Below, one piece after another: positions 24,845 to 33,996 of a DNA stretch of 64,000 nucleotides. Position 1 is the first letter of the stretch; the number at the start of each line of letters is the position of its first letter. Under the pieces are notes generated by a model. That model was not told where the DNA came from and ran no database searches. It saw only the letters and a program-made list of their open reading frames with translations. Source of the DNA: Leadbetterella sp035299025 (GTDB lineage: Bacteria; Bacteroidota; Bacteroidia; Cytophagales; Spirosomataceae). The stretch lies in assembly GCA_035299025.1 (NCBI GenBank), contig DATGXK010000001.1, positions 62,001 to 126,000 of the forward strand, read 5' to 3'. The translations under genes were made by a program, and so were the position numbers.

Positions 24845-26719
24845 ATGTATCAAAAAGTTATAGTATTTATCCTTATTGCGAGCAGTCTATTTGCCAATTC
24901 TCCGAAAAGCAATAGAATAGCCAACTACGACATAAAAGTAAACCTCGACACTAAAAATAAGACTCTAAGAGGAAACCAAACGCTGACTTGGACCAACAAA
25001 ACCTCCAAACCTACCTCGGAGCTCCAGTTTCATCTTTATCTAAATGCATTTAAGGACGAGAATTCCACATTTTTTAAAGAGTCAGGTGGGCAACTGAGAG
25101 GAGATAAAATGGATACCACCAAACTTAGAAATTTTGGAAACATTTACCTGAGCACCTTAAAAATTCGAAATGGGGAAAATCTATACCCAAAAATCAAATT
25201 TATACAACCCGATGACCTCAATACTTATGACAAAACAGTAGTTCAAGTAAAACTCACAAAAGCCATTAATCCAGGCGAAACAGTAGTTTTAGAAATGGAT
25301 TTCAGAGCTAAACTTCCGAAGATTTTTGCCCGAACAGGTTGGGCAGACCATGACTACTTTTTTATAGGACAGTGGTTTCCAAAAATTGGAGTACTGGAAG
25401 AGAGCGGAAAGTGGAATTGCCATCAGTTCCATGCAAATACGGAGTTTTTTGCTGATTTTGGCAATTACAATGTACAAATTACACTTCCTCAGAACTTTGC
25501 AGTGGCTGCCACCGGAGAAAAAATCTCAGAAATAAAAAACAAAAACAACATCAAAACCGTAAGTTTTTCAGCAACGGATGTTCATGACTTTGCATGGACT
25601 ACCTCCCCACATTATAAATATCTGGAACAGCGATACAAAGGCATAAAAATAATGGCCTATATGCAGCCAGAGCACTTTCACTTGGCCAATAGATATTTTG
25701 AATCCGCCCAAAACTCCATTAATTACATGGAAAAGAGAGTAGGAAAATACCCCCACAGTACTTTGTCGCTTATAGACCCGAGCTTATCTGGGTCGGGGTC
25801 TGGTGGCATGGAATACCCAACACTGATTACCTGCGGAAGTTATTGGGGAGTAGAAAGTTGGGGAAAGTTTCAGGAAGTGGTAACGATTCATGAATTTGTT
25901 CATCAGTATTTTCAAGGAATGGTGGCCAGCAACGAATTCGAGAATTCTTGGATGGACGAAGGATTTACGCAATATTACGAAGGCCGAATAATGCAAGAGT
26001 ATTACAAAAGCCAACAAGCAAACATTTTTGGGTTTACATTACACGACATGGCTTCTTCAAGAGCATCTTATGTAATGATGGACAATCCAAAAATAACTGA
26101 AATAAGAAGAAACGCTTGGAGTTACCCGGGTGGTACGTATGGAATAATGACCTACCAGAAAACCGCCACATGGCTCAAAACTTTAGAGGGACTTCTGGGA
26201 ACCCAAAATATGGATTTATTGATGCAGACTTACTTTGCAAGATTTAAATTCAAACACCCACAGCCGCAGGACTTTATAGATACAGCCAATGAAATTGCCT
26301 CAAAACATACCAAATTTGTCAATTTAGATTGGTTTTTTAAGCAGGTTCTGTTTGAAGCCCCTGACTGCGATTATGCCGTAGCCGACCTCACAAATGCACC
26401 TCGAAAACAAGCCGCATTCGGCTCTTTCACTGTCAATCGTTTGGGAGAAATGATTTTTCCTAGCGATATAAAAGTGGTTTTTGATGATAATAAATTTGAA
26501 ATCATGCATTGGTCGGGAGCTGAGAGGTACAAAAAATACAAGTTTAGGAAAAGGATAAAATACGTTCAGATAGACCCGGGGTATATCAACTGGATGGATC
26601 TGAACATGATCAACAATTCAGCTGCGGCCAAAGAGCCAACAAAAGCTGCTGCCAAATACAGCACCAAGATACTTTTTTGGGTTCAAAGAATATTATTTTT
26701 CTTTGGAGGATTGGGTTGA
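24845..26719 (+). CDS. M1-family zinc metallopeptidase, exported
   Basis: The 624-residue protein has a signal peptide (MYQKVIVFILIASSLFA) and an aminopeptidase N-type layout: an N-terminal beta domain (about 25-230), then the thermolysin-like catalytic domain with GGMEYP at about 320 and the zinc site HEFVHQYF, ligands H349, H353 and E372 with general base E350. The C-terminus is hydrophobic (ILFWVQRILFFFGG), so it may be membrane-associated. It probably trims peptides in the periplasm. Last gene of a three-gene group. Confidence 0.9.
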   Translation: MYQKVIVFILIASSLFANSPKSNRIANYDIKVNLDTKNKTLRGNQTLTWTNKTSKPTSELQFHLYLNAFKDENSTFFKESGGQLRGDKMDTTKLRNFGNIYLSTLKIRNGENLYPKIKFIQPDDLNTYDKTVVQVKLTKAINPGETVVLEMDFRAKLPKIFARTGWADHDYFFIGQWFPKIGVLEESGKWNCHQFHANTEFFADFGNYNVQITLPQNFAVAATGEKISEIKNKNNIKTVSFSATDVHDFAWTTSPHYKYLEQRYKGIKIMAYMQPEHFHLANRYFESAQNSINYMEKRVGKYPHSTLSLIDPSLSGSGSGGMEYPTLITCGSYWGVESWGKFQEVVTIHEFVHQYFQGMVASNEFENSWMDEGFTQYYEGRIMQEYYKSQQANIFGFTLHDMASSRASYVMMDNPKITEIRRNAWSYPGGTYGIMTYQKTATWLKTLEGLLGTQNMDLLMQTYFARFKFKHPQPQDFIDTANEIASKHTKFVNLDWFFKQVLFEAPDCDYAVADLTNAPRKQAAFGSFTVNRLGEMIFPSDIKVVFDDNKFEIMHWSGAERYKKYKFRKRIKYVQIDPGYINWMDLNMINNSAAAKEPTKAAAKYSTKILFWVQRILFFFGGLG

Positions 26720-26805
26720 AAATAATACATGCCTTGTAATGTGCTATTAGAGGCGATTTTAGTTTAATAAGATTCTATGATTGAAAGGAAAAGTATGCTT
26801 AAAAA

Positions 26806-27453
26806 TTACTTTTCTTCACTTTTAAGTATTCCAACCAACTCAGTAGTGTTGTTGATATTGGTTTTGCGGAGCATATTGGCCCTGTGGTTTGAAACCGTTC
26901 TTACGCTCAAATCCAGTTTTTCCGCTATATCCTGACTACTCATGCCCTCAGCTACCAATCGTAAAATTTCAAGTTCTTTTTTAGACAGCAAATCCAGGAC
27001 CGAACCTGCAGGCTTCGAACTGACTTTTTTGGTTTGTAGAGCTCCAACCAAAATTGCCGAAATAGCGGTAGGGAAGTATTTTTGGCCGTTAAAAACTTCC
27101 TCTATTGCCTTCACAATCTCCTCTTTTTCAGAGTCTTTCAACAAATAACCATCTACGCCATTTTCTATACTTTTCAGAACATAATCTGGGTCGTTGTGCA
27201 TCGAAAAGACCAGTTTTTTTACTTTGGGATTTAGTTTGGAAAGGTGTTTGGCCGTTTCCATACCTGACATTTCGGGCATATTCAAATCCAACAAAACCAA
27301 ATCAACTTTGTTGTTTTTCACGAACTCCAGAGCTTCTCTCCCACTGCTCACATCACCAACCAAATCGAGTGTGGTTTCGTCCTCTAACAGTGAAATGAGC
27401 CCTTTTCTGACTACGGCATGGTCGTCTACCAACAAAATCTTAATCTTATTCAT
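26806..27453 (-). CDS. NarL/LuxR-type response regulator
   Basis: The 215-residue regulator has a receiver domain (acidic pocket D10, D11, phosphoacceptor D56 in LLDLNMPEMSG, K at about 105) and a LuxR-type DNA-binding helix-turn-helix (LSKKELEILRLVAEGMSSQDIAEKLDLSVRTVSNHRANML). It lies seven bases downstream of a histidine kinase with a NarX-like sensor. Because this pair opens the nitrate assimilation island, it is the best candidate for recognising the AGTATNNATACT palindromes found there; that is an inference. Confidence 0.9.
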   Translation of the reverse strand: MNKIKILLVDDHAVVRKGLISLLEDETTLDLVGDVSSGREALEFVKNNKVDLVLLDLNMPEMSGMETAKHLSKLNPKVKKLVFSMHNDPDYVLKSIENGVDGYLLKDSEKEEIVKAIEEVFNGQKYFPTAISAILVGALQTKKVSSKPAGSVLDLLSKKELEILRLVAEGMSSQDIAEKLDLSVRTVSNHRANMLRKTNINNTTELVGILKSEEK

Positions 27454-27459
27454 CTGAAT

Positions 27460-28893
27460 TTACTTTTCGGAAGGCAATTTAATGAAAATATTGGTTCCTT
27501 CCTTGAGAGCGGTGGTTAGTTTAAAGGTTCCGTTCAGCAATTCACACCTTGTTTTGATGTTCTTTATGCCATTGTGTATCAACGATTGGTTTTTCTCAAG
27601 AATATTTTGGCTCTCAAAGCCTACTCCATCATCAGAAATTTCCAGAAAAACTATGTCATCTTTCTCCAAAATCCTAAATACAATATTTTTGGCCTTGGCA
27701 TGCTTAATTATGTTATTGCTTGCCTCTTGAATAATCCTGTAGATATTTATTTCTAGGTTCTGTGAAAGTCTTTCATTTAACAAATTGATGTCGAGCTTGA
27801 CCTTGAGTTTGGTGCTTTTCTCTATCGATTCTTTTAGGATTTTCATTACTGAAGATAGTCCAAAATCGCCCAAAACTGGCGGCATAAGATTGAAGGAAAC
27901 AATCCGGGTGGCCTCTATCGTTTCTGATATAAGTTCGTTGAGATTTCCCAATGTAGCGGCATATTTTGGATGTGTACTATCCAAAGATTTCAGTTTTCCC
28001 GCGGCTAGTTTCACGCCAGTGAGGAGCTGCCCCACCCCATCGTGCATTTCTCGAGACATTCGGCGACGTTCTTCTTCTTGCCCTTCTAACAATATGGCCG
28101 ACCTGTTTTTTTCTTCCTGAAGCTGTGCTTCGTACTTTTCTTTGGTTACTTGTTCCAGTTTTTCCTGAGCCTGAAAGAGCATGCGGTTTGAAAACCTCAG
28201 TTGGTCGTTGGTTTCTTGGAGTTGTTTTTCAGAACTTGTCAATCTGGAAATCACCTCTTTTACATACATGGCCAAGGGATTGAAAATCATGAAGGCTTCT
28301 ACCAAGAGCGTTCCGATGGTCAGGAACAAGAGAATAAGCTCGAAGGACTTAACAGAATCTACCCTTTTGGTGGCTTCTGCGTCATAACTGAACACTATTT
28401 TTTCCATTAATTCCAGATAAAGCCGCTCATTTTCTAGAATTTCAGCCTTGCTTTCATCGTTCAGGCTGTTGTCAGAAGCTTGTTTAAACAAAATTGAAAG
28501 CTTTGTAAAAGTCGGTTCTATATTTCGATAAAGTTCGGCTATTTCACGGCTATTGGTGACGTTATATTTTCTTGGACGTTCTAATTTGTTGTTTTTTAAT
28601 GCTTCATGACTTTCTCTCCAAAGATTGTAGGCTGAAGGAAATATTTTTAGATAAACCTCTTTTTGTTTTGCAGGAATTGTTGGGTCGTTGAGTATGAGGG
28701 AGATTTTAGTGAGGCGTTGACTAAGCATACGCTGGCGACCTGCTATATTGATAACGTGTGAATCGTCTAACGAACTCGAAAGCGTAGATTGGATAATGAT
28801 TTGTCCCAAAATAGTCAGGGACGCAACCACCAACAGTGCAAAAATATATTGCACCTTTAATCTTTGCCCAACGGTTTTGTCTAAAGTCTCCAT
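27460..28893 (-). CDS. NarX-like sensor histidine kinase (PilJ-type sensor, HisKA_3)
   Basis: The 477-residue kinase has a first membrane segment at about 15-35, a periplasmic helical sensor with the NarX/PilJ P-box-like stretch VINIAGRQRMLSQRLTKISL, a second membrane segment at about 185-210, a coiled linker and a HisKA_3 core (EEERRRMSREMHDGVGQ, phosphorylated H284) with an HATPase_c domain (NISDDGVGFE-like: LEISDDGVGFESQN). AGRQRMLSQR is the nitrate-binding helix motif of the NarX/PilJ family. Together with its location, it suggests nitrate or nitrite sensing. Confidence 0.9.
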   Translation of the reverse strand: METLDKTVGQRLKVQYIFALLVVASLTILGQIIIQSTLSSSLDDSHVINIAGRQRMLSQRLTKISLILNDPTIPAKQKEVYLKIFPSAYNLWRESHEALKNNKLERPRKYNVTNSREIAELYRNIEPTFTKLSILFKQASDNSLNDESKAEILENERLYLELMEKIVFSYDAEATKRVDSVKSFELILLFLTIGTLLVEAFMIFNPLAMYVKEVISRLTSSEKQLQETNDQLRFSNRMLFQAQEKLEQVTKEKYEAQLQEEKNRSAILLEGQEEERRRMSREMHDGVGQLLTGVKLAAGKLKSLDSTHPKYAATLGNLNELISETIEATRIVSFNLMPPVLGDFGLSSVMKILKESIEKSTKLKVKLDINLLNERLSQNLEINIYRIIQEASNNIIKHAKAKNIVFRILEKDDIVFLEISDDGVGFESQNILEKNQSLIHNGIKNIKTRCELLNGTFKLTTALKEGTNIFIKLPSEK

Positions 28894-28913
28894 TCTAAAT
28901 CGGTTATTGAGAC

Positions 28914-28921
28914 CAAAATTA
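28914..28921 (-). promoter_or_regulatory. -7 box TAATTTTG of the sensor kinase operon
   Basis: Perfect TAnnTTTG match on the minus strand, 21 bases upstream of the kinase start codon. Confidence 0.5.
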
Positions 28922-29078
28922 ATTTAAATGACTGTAGGATTATCTTATTTTAAAAAGATTCTGGCTTTGGTCTTCTAAATTGCTTTTTTAAAAAAAACAA
29001 TGCTCACATTTTAATCTATTTAAAATTTGAGTAATTTTTTGGAAACATGAATTCTGTAGGTAAAAAAAAGTGAGTACT

Positions 29079-29426
29079 TTATGAAAAAGCCACAAACACC
29101 TCGTTACCTTCTACTTTCACCTGATACGTTTTGATTTCGTAGTCGTCGCCACTTAAACAAGCTCCTGAATTGAGCGAAAATGTTTTCTTGTGAAATGGGC
29201 AAGCAACTTTGGGTTCCTCGCCCATAGAGCCTATCATTCCTCTCGAAAGAGCCATTTGTTGTTTGTGAGGACAAAGGTTTTGCGTGGCATACCATTCGCC
29301 TCGTTTTTTGAAATTATAAATGGCTATTTGTTCTCCGTCAAGCAAAACACAGGCTCCTCCGTTTTCAGGAATGTCCTCTACTTTACAAGCCAAAATCCAC
29401 GATGTTAATGTTTCTGTATTATTCAT
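29079..29426 (-). CDS. nirD: Nitrite reductase small subunit, Rieske type
   Basis: The 115-residue protein has a Rieske-like fold with cluster-binding motifs CPHKQQ and CPFHKK, as found in NirD subunits that retain the [2Fe-2S] site. It partners NirB in NAD(P)H-dependent reduction of nitrite to ammonium. The frame is open for 17 more codons upstream, but MNNTETLTSW is the most sensible start; an upstream ATG at 29477 lies only six bases after nirB. The gene immediately follows nirB on the minus strand. Confidence 0.88.
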   Translation of the reverse strand: MNNTETLTSWILACKVEDIPENGGACVLLDGEQIAIYNFKKRGEWYATQNLCPHKQQMALSRGMIGSMGEEPKVACPFHKKTFSLNSGACLSGDDYEIKTYQVKVEGNEVFVAFS

Positions 29427-29483
29427 GTTATTCTTTGGTTTCATCATTGCACGATATAATTCATACAAGTGTATCATTTTTTC

Positions 29484-32006
29484 TTATTTCAAAACGGCGT
29501 TCCAGTCTTCTGCCTTTATCTGTTCACGAAGTGGCTCAAACTTCACGGTTGGGTCTTTTTCTTCAGGGGCATTTACAAAATGTACAAATCTTTTTCTGAT
29601 CTCGGGTGTTTCTACAGCTTCCTTCCATTCGCATTTGTAGGTATCCACAAGTGCATCCATGTCGGCTTCAAATTGTGCATTTAATCCTAAAGCATCGTCT
29701 ATAACTACAGATTTTAGGTAGGCAAGTCCGCCCTCCATTTTGTCGAGCCATGGGGCTGTTCTTTGTAGAGGCTCGGCAGTTTTTATATAAAACATCAAGA
29801 ATCTATCAATCAGCTTTAGACACATTTCGCTGCTAACATCGGTGGCCAATAGTTCTGCATGGCGAGGTTTTGAGCCACCGTTGCCGCATACATAAAGATT
29901 CCAGCCTTTTTCGGTGGCTATAATTCCAAAGTCTTTGCTTTGAGCCTCAGCACATTCTCTAATACAGCCCGAAACAGCAGATTTGAGTTTGTGTGGGGAG
30001 CGAAGTCCCTTATATCGGTTCTCTACTTCAATAGCGAAACTTACCGCATCTTGCACCCCAAACCTACACCAAGTGGTTCCGACACAGCTTTTTACGGTTC
30101 TCAAAGATTTTCCATAAGCTTGTCCACTTTCAAAACCCGCTTCTATCAATTGCTCCCAAATAGCCGGTAAGTCGCCTACATGAGCACCAAACATATCTAT
30201 ACGCTGGCCACCCGTTATTTTGGTATAAAGACCATATTTTTGAGCTACTTCGCCAATTACTATGAGTTTTTCTGGTGTTACTTCTCCACCCGGAATTCTA
30301 GGAACTACGGAGTATGTACCGCCTCTTTGGATATTGGCCAAAAATCTATCATTAGAATCTTGGGCTGTTAAACGACCTTTTTCAAGTACGTTTTCGTTCC
30401 AAAGACTTGCCAAAATAGACGCTACAGCGGGTTTACAAGTTTCGCAACCATCTCCGCATCCCAAATCTTCCAAAACGTCGTCGTAAGTTTTGAGGTTTTT
30501 GATTTTTACCAAACTCAATAATTCCTGACGGGTATGGTCAAAATGCTCACAAAGAACGTTTCTAACTACTTTTCCTTGAGATTTAAGAATGCCTTGAATT
30601 AAATCCTTCACCATTGGCGTACATCCTCCACAACCAGTGCAAGCTTTGGTTGATTTTTTAAGAGCATCTACCGTGTCATTCCCATTTTCAATCACCTCAT
30701 GGCAAATCTGCCCTTTTGTAATCGCTTCGCAAGAACAAATAAGAGCTTCATCTGGCAAAGACATCACGCCGGATTCTCCGCCAGACTCACCACCTCGTGA
30801 GCCCAATATCAAGTCCTCAGGGTCGGCAGGAATAGGCAGTTTATTGTTCACCGTTTGCAAAAGCATATTGTATTGCTCGGCATCACCCACTAATATACCT
30901 CCCAAAAGGTATTTGTTATCGTTGCTGATGTTTATACGTTTGTAAACACCCTTGGTTTTGTTTTCATATATAATGGTCTGACAATCTGGCTCTTCGGCAA
31001 ATGCATTTCCAAAACTCGCCACATCTACACCGATAAGCTTGAGTTTGGTGGACATGTCGAAACCTGTAAATTCTTTAGTGGCATTGCCCATAATTTCGGA
31101 GGCCACAATGTCCGCCATTTCATAACCAGGAGCTACCAAGCCATAAATCATATGTTCGTGCAGGGCACATTCTCCTATCGCAAAAATGCTTTCGTCAGAA
31201 GTTTGTAATTTGTTGTTTACCAATATTCCACCTCTTGAACCTACCTCAAGCCCAGCTATTTTGGCCAGTTCATCGCGTGGCTTTATTCCTGCCGATATCA
31301 CCAACATATCTACTTTTAGTATTTCTCCATCTGCAAACACCATTTTTTCGATGGTATCGCCTCCAGCTATTTCTTGGGTGTTTTTATTGCAATGAATCTT
31401 TATGCCGAGCGTACTCAATTTGCTTTTTAGAATGTCGGAACCAGCCTGATCGATTTGCCTTGGCATAAGTCTTGGGGCAAATTCTATCACGTGTGTATCA
31501 GTAATGCCCAAATCAAGCAAAGCTTTGGCGGCTTCTAATCCTAAAAGGCCTCCACCTATTACTGCTCCGATTTTCGACTTTGCCGCATGAGATTTCATCA
31601 TATCGAGATCTTCAATCGTTCTGTAAACAAAAACCCCGTCTTTTTCTACGCCTGGAATCGGTGGCACAAAAGGAGCAGAACCCGTGGCGAGTATTAAATA
31701 GTCGTAGTTGAGCGAAATACCTTGATGTGTATTGATGATTTTCTTTTCTCTATCAATATTGGTCACTGGGTCGCTGAGGTGTAGTTGTATCTGGTTTTCG
31801 GAATACCATTCCAACGGAGCCATGGTAAGTTCTTCTATCGTTTTTTCACCAAAATATGAGCTCAGGTGTACCCTGTCATAAGCAGGACGAGGTTCTTCTC
31901 CAAACACAATGATGTCGAATTGTTCATTTCCACCTTTGGCGATCAATTTTTCGCAAAATTTGTAACCCACCATTCCGTTACCTACAACAACTACTTTCTT
32001 TTTCAT
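29484..32006 (-). CDS. nirB: Assimilatory nitrite reductase [NAD(P)H] large subunit
   Basis: The 840-residue enzyme reduces nitrite to ammonium in the cytosol. It contains an FAD/NAD-binding module (VVVGNGMVGYKFCEKL at the start, VIGGGLLGLEAAKAL, residues 1 to about 400), BFD-type [2Fe-2S] cysteines (ICSCEAITKGQ and TGCGGC), a second cysteine pair (CGDGCETC) and the siroheme/[4Fe-4S] domain with the ligands C641 and C647 (C-x5-C) and C681 and C685 (C-x3-C). All catalytic cysteines are present. It is divergent from cobA, which supplies the siroheme precursor. Confidence 0.95.
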   Translation of the reverse strand: MKKKVVVVGNGMVGYKFCEKLIAKGGNEQFDIIVFGEEPRPAYDRVHLSSYFGEKTIEELTMAPLEWYSENQIQLHLSDPVTNIDREKKIINTHQGISLNYDYLILATGSAPFVPPIPGVEKDGVFVYRTIEDLDMMKSHAAKSKIGAVIGGGLLGLEAAKALLDLGITDTHVIEFAPRLMPRQIDQAGSDILKSKLSTLGIKIHCNKNTQEIAGGDTIEKMVFADGEILKVDMLVISAGIKPRDELAKIAGLEVGSRGGILVNNKLQTSDESIFAIGECALHEHMIYGLVAPGYEMADIVASEIMGNATKEFTGFDMSTKLKLIGVDVASFGNAFAEEPDCQTIIYENKTKGVYKRINISNDNKYLLGGILVGDAEQYNMLLQTVNNKLPIPADPEDLILGSRGGESGGESGVMSLPDEALICSCEAITKGQICHEVIENGNDTVDALKKSTKACTGCGGCTPMVKDLIQGILKSQGKVVRNVLCEHFDHTRQELLSLVKIKNLKTYDDVLEDLGCGDGCETCKPAVASILASLWNENVLEKGRLTAQDSNDRFLANIQRGGTYSVVPRIPGGEVTPEKLIVIGEVAQKYGLYTKITGGQRIDMFGAHVGDLPAIWEQLIEAGFESGQAYGKSLRTVKSCVGTTWCRFGVQDAVSFAIEVENRYKGLRSPHKLKSAVSGCIRECAEAQSKDFGIIATEKGWNLYVCGNGGSKPRHAELLATDVSSEMCLKLIDRFLMFYIKTAEPLQRTAPWLDKMEGGLAYLKSVVIDDALGLNAQFEADMDALVDTYKCEWKEAVETPEIRKRFVHFVNAPEEKDPTVKFEPLREQIKAEDWNAVLK

Positions 32007-32068
32007 AAAATCAAATTTTCATTTTGATAAAAAATACTCAATTGTACTTATCTAATATTATATATAAA

Positions 32069-32086
32069 ATGAGTATTAATAAGCAA
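32069..32086. promoter_or_regulatory. Degenerate copy of the nitrate-regulon palindrome, nirB side
   Basis: ATGAGTATTAATAAGC keeps one half of the palindrome (ATGAGTA, reverse of the NarL heptamer TACTCAT) while the other half is altered. It lies 63 to 80 bases upstream of nirB. Confidence 0.4.
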
Positions 32087-32233
32087 TTAAATATGTAACA
32101 ATATTAGATAATTGCAATTTAAAATTCTAAGATTGTTGAAGAAATTGTATAAAAAAATACGAAAAAGGCTTAATATTGAAATAAATATCAAATTTTACCT
32201 AAGAATAGTACAATTGAAGATTTCAAATTTTTT

Positions 32234-32251
32234 ATAAGTATTAATACTCAT
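32234..32251. promoter_or_regulatory. Nitrate-regulon palindrome upstream of cobA
   Basis: ATAAGTA-TTAA-TACTCAT: two NarL-type heptamers (TACYYMT) head to head, core AGTATTAATACT at 32237-32248. It ends four bases before the cobA start codon and may serve nirB, cobA or both. Confidence 0.6.
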
Positions 32252-32255
32252 TTAC

Positions 32256-33011
32256 ATGAAACCAAAAATAACACTTGTAGGGGCGGGTCCAGGAGATGCC
32301 GAACTTATAACTTTAAAAGGAATAAAGGCTTTGAAAAAAGCAGATGTAGTGTTGTATGATGCTTTGGCAAACGAGGAACTTTTGAAATACACGAGAGAAA
32401 ACTGTAAACATATATTTGTAGGCAAAAGATTTGAGAACCATAGCTTAACCCAAGACCAAATAAACGAGCTTTTGATAGCTTCGGCTTTTGAGTACGGGCA
32501 TGCTGTTAGACTTAAAGGTGGTGATCCGATCGTATTTGGAAGAGCGACTGAAGAATTAGAATATGCAGAGACCTTTGGAATAGAAACCGAAATCATTTCT
32601 GGTGTATCGAGCTGCATAGCAGTACCCACGGCCCAGGGAATTCCGGTAACCAAGCGTGGACTGTCAGAAAGCTTTTGGGTGATGACGGGCCACACCAAAG
32701 CAAAGGAACTGCCGAAAGACATATACTTGGCCGCTCAGTCGAGTGCTACCATTGTGATATTGATGGGCTTAAGCAAGTTGGAAGAAATTGCTGACATTTT
32801 TTCGTCTTTTGGCAAAGCAGAGACACCAGTAGCCATAATCCAGAATGGAACATGCCGCAATGAACGATTTGTGATTGGTAAAATAAAAGACATAGCCGCC
32901 AAGGTGAGAGAAGAAAACATCAAACAGCCGTCGGTAATAATTATTGGCGAAGTAGTGAGCGTACACAAAGAGTACATCCTAGAGTATGGATCGGAGATGC
33001 TTTACAAATAA
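32256..33011 (+). CDS. cobA: Uroporphyrinogen-III C-methyltransferase
   Basis: The 251-residue SAM-dependent methyltransferase converts uroporphyrinogen III to precorrin-2, the first step to siroheme. Signatures are VGAGPGDAELITLKG at the N-terminus, VGKRFENHSLTQDQIN, RLKGGDPIVFGRATEE and the PVTKRGLSESFWVMTGH loop. It is the standalone SUMT domain without the dehydrogenase/chelatase part. Siroheme is the cofactor of NirB, encoded divergently 250 bases away, which explains the placement. A palindromic operator almost touches the start codon, so the mRNA leader must be very short or begin upstream of it. Confidence 0.93.
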   Translation: MKPKITLVGAGPGDAELITLKGIKALKKADVVLYDALANEELLKYTRENCKHIFVGKRFENHSLTQDQINELLIASAFEYGHAVRLKGGDPIVFGRATEELEYAETFGIETEIISGVSSCIAVPTAQGIPVTKRGLSESFWVMTGHTKAKELPKDIYLAAQSSATIVILMGLSKLEEIADIFSSFGKAETPVAIIQNGTCRNERFVIGKIKDIAAKVREENIKQPSVIIIGEVVSVHKEYILEYGSEMLYK

Positions 33012-33610
33012 AACCAGTAAATCCATACACCACCTCATACTTCTAGACAAATTTCAAGAATATTTCCACAAACAAAAGAAACTCCTAATATTCTTACATA
33101 CCCAGACCGACTGAACAAACAAAAAACCAACAATTAAATCCTAGCCGCCAGGGTACAACAACACCTGTATTTGAATTATTTCATCAACAATCAAAGGAGT
33201 ACAACTCCAATACGAAACAACCTTTAGAAAAACTCCACTAACCAACTAATCCCCTAAACTAAAATACAAACAAACCTCGTGACACTTAAAAGCCACATTT
33301 AGTTTCTGTTCCAAATTTTCTTCTCCAAACTAAACTCCTTAACAAAAGCATTTTTTTTACATTTTACAAAAAATAGGTTTCAAAAACTGAATATTTCATG
33401 TTGAAAAATGAAAAATAATCAAAAATAAGTTAAAAAAAATTGATTTTATAAGAATAAAAATGAAAAATATTCAAAAATAAGTAAAATAACAAAGTATCAA
33501 AATTGACCTTTTTTTCTAAGCTTTAATTTGCAAAATATAAATTTTCGAATGTTAAATTAAAAAATGTAAAGAACTTTTTAAGAAAATCAAAAATAAGTAC
33601 TTAAATATTT
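33012..33610. other. Gene-free spacer with unusual composition and three identical 12-mers
   Basis: The first 300 bases are A/C-rich and poor in G on the plus strand, with no open frames of note. The second part is very AT-rich and carries TCAAAAATAAGT exactly at 33419-33430, 33471-33482 and 33587-33598. It contains no gene I can support. Confidence 0.6.
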
Positions 33611-33628
33611 ATGAGTATTTATACTTAA
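33611..33628. promoter_or_regulatory. Nitrate-regulon palindrome upstream of the porin-nrt operon
   Basis: ATGAGTA-TTTA-TACTTAA, core AGTATTTATACT at 33614-33625. Its centre lies 12.5 bases before the first base of the -7 box TAATTTCG at 33632, the same spacing as in front of narK. Confidence 0.6.
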
Positions 33629-33631
33629 TTA

Positions 33632-33639
33632 TAATTTCG
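33632..33639 (+). promoter_or_regulatory. -7 box TAATTTCG of the porin-nrt operon
   Basis: One mismatch from TAnnTTTG. Transcription from here would give a leader of about 350 bases before the porin start codon. Confidence 0.45.
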
Positions 33640-33645
33640 AATCGT

Positions 33646-33996
33646 CATCATGATGTAAATAATTGAAGACGAAAGGATTAAAGCTAAATCCTGTTTTCAA
33701 TTCATAAAGAAATAGATTTCAAAAAGGTGTTGGAGCACCAAAAACTCTTGGATGCATACAAGAGAGAAAAAAAGGCCGAAGGGGTATTGGAGTACCGCCA
33801 ACGGCCAAAGGAATTGCCTACGGTGTTGAAACACATAGACGGATGTAAAGAAAATCAATAAATTTTCGAATTACAAACCCTCTTCAGAAAAACGAGTTTT
33901 CTCGTCCGTGTTTCTTCTTGATCATGAACGCAACAAAACGATTGTTGCTAGTCCCTAAAACTACTATTCAGGATTTTATCTTTAAAAATTAGAACG
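33646..33996 (+). ncRNA. Long leader of the nitrate transport operon with many stem-loops
   Basis: Visible hairpins are GGTG-TTGGAG-CACC (33726-33739), CTCTTG/CAAGAG (33745-33764), an outer GGCCG/CGGCC stem (33774-33806) enclosing GGTA-TTGGAG-TACC, GTGT-TGAA-ACAC (33823-33834) and GCAACA/TGTTGC (about 33930-33948). Two hairpins share the loop TTGGAG with a different closing stem. The same DNA also contains an open frame without an ATG from about 33662 to 33861, which could be a gene remnant instead. A structured RNA is an inference. Confidence 0.4.

Noticed and set aside
33726..33806. ANTAR-binding RNA
   Set aside because: The paired hexaloops TTGGAG do not begin with the A required in known ANTAR targets, and no ANTAR protein is seen in the window; kept only as an unclassified structured leader.
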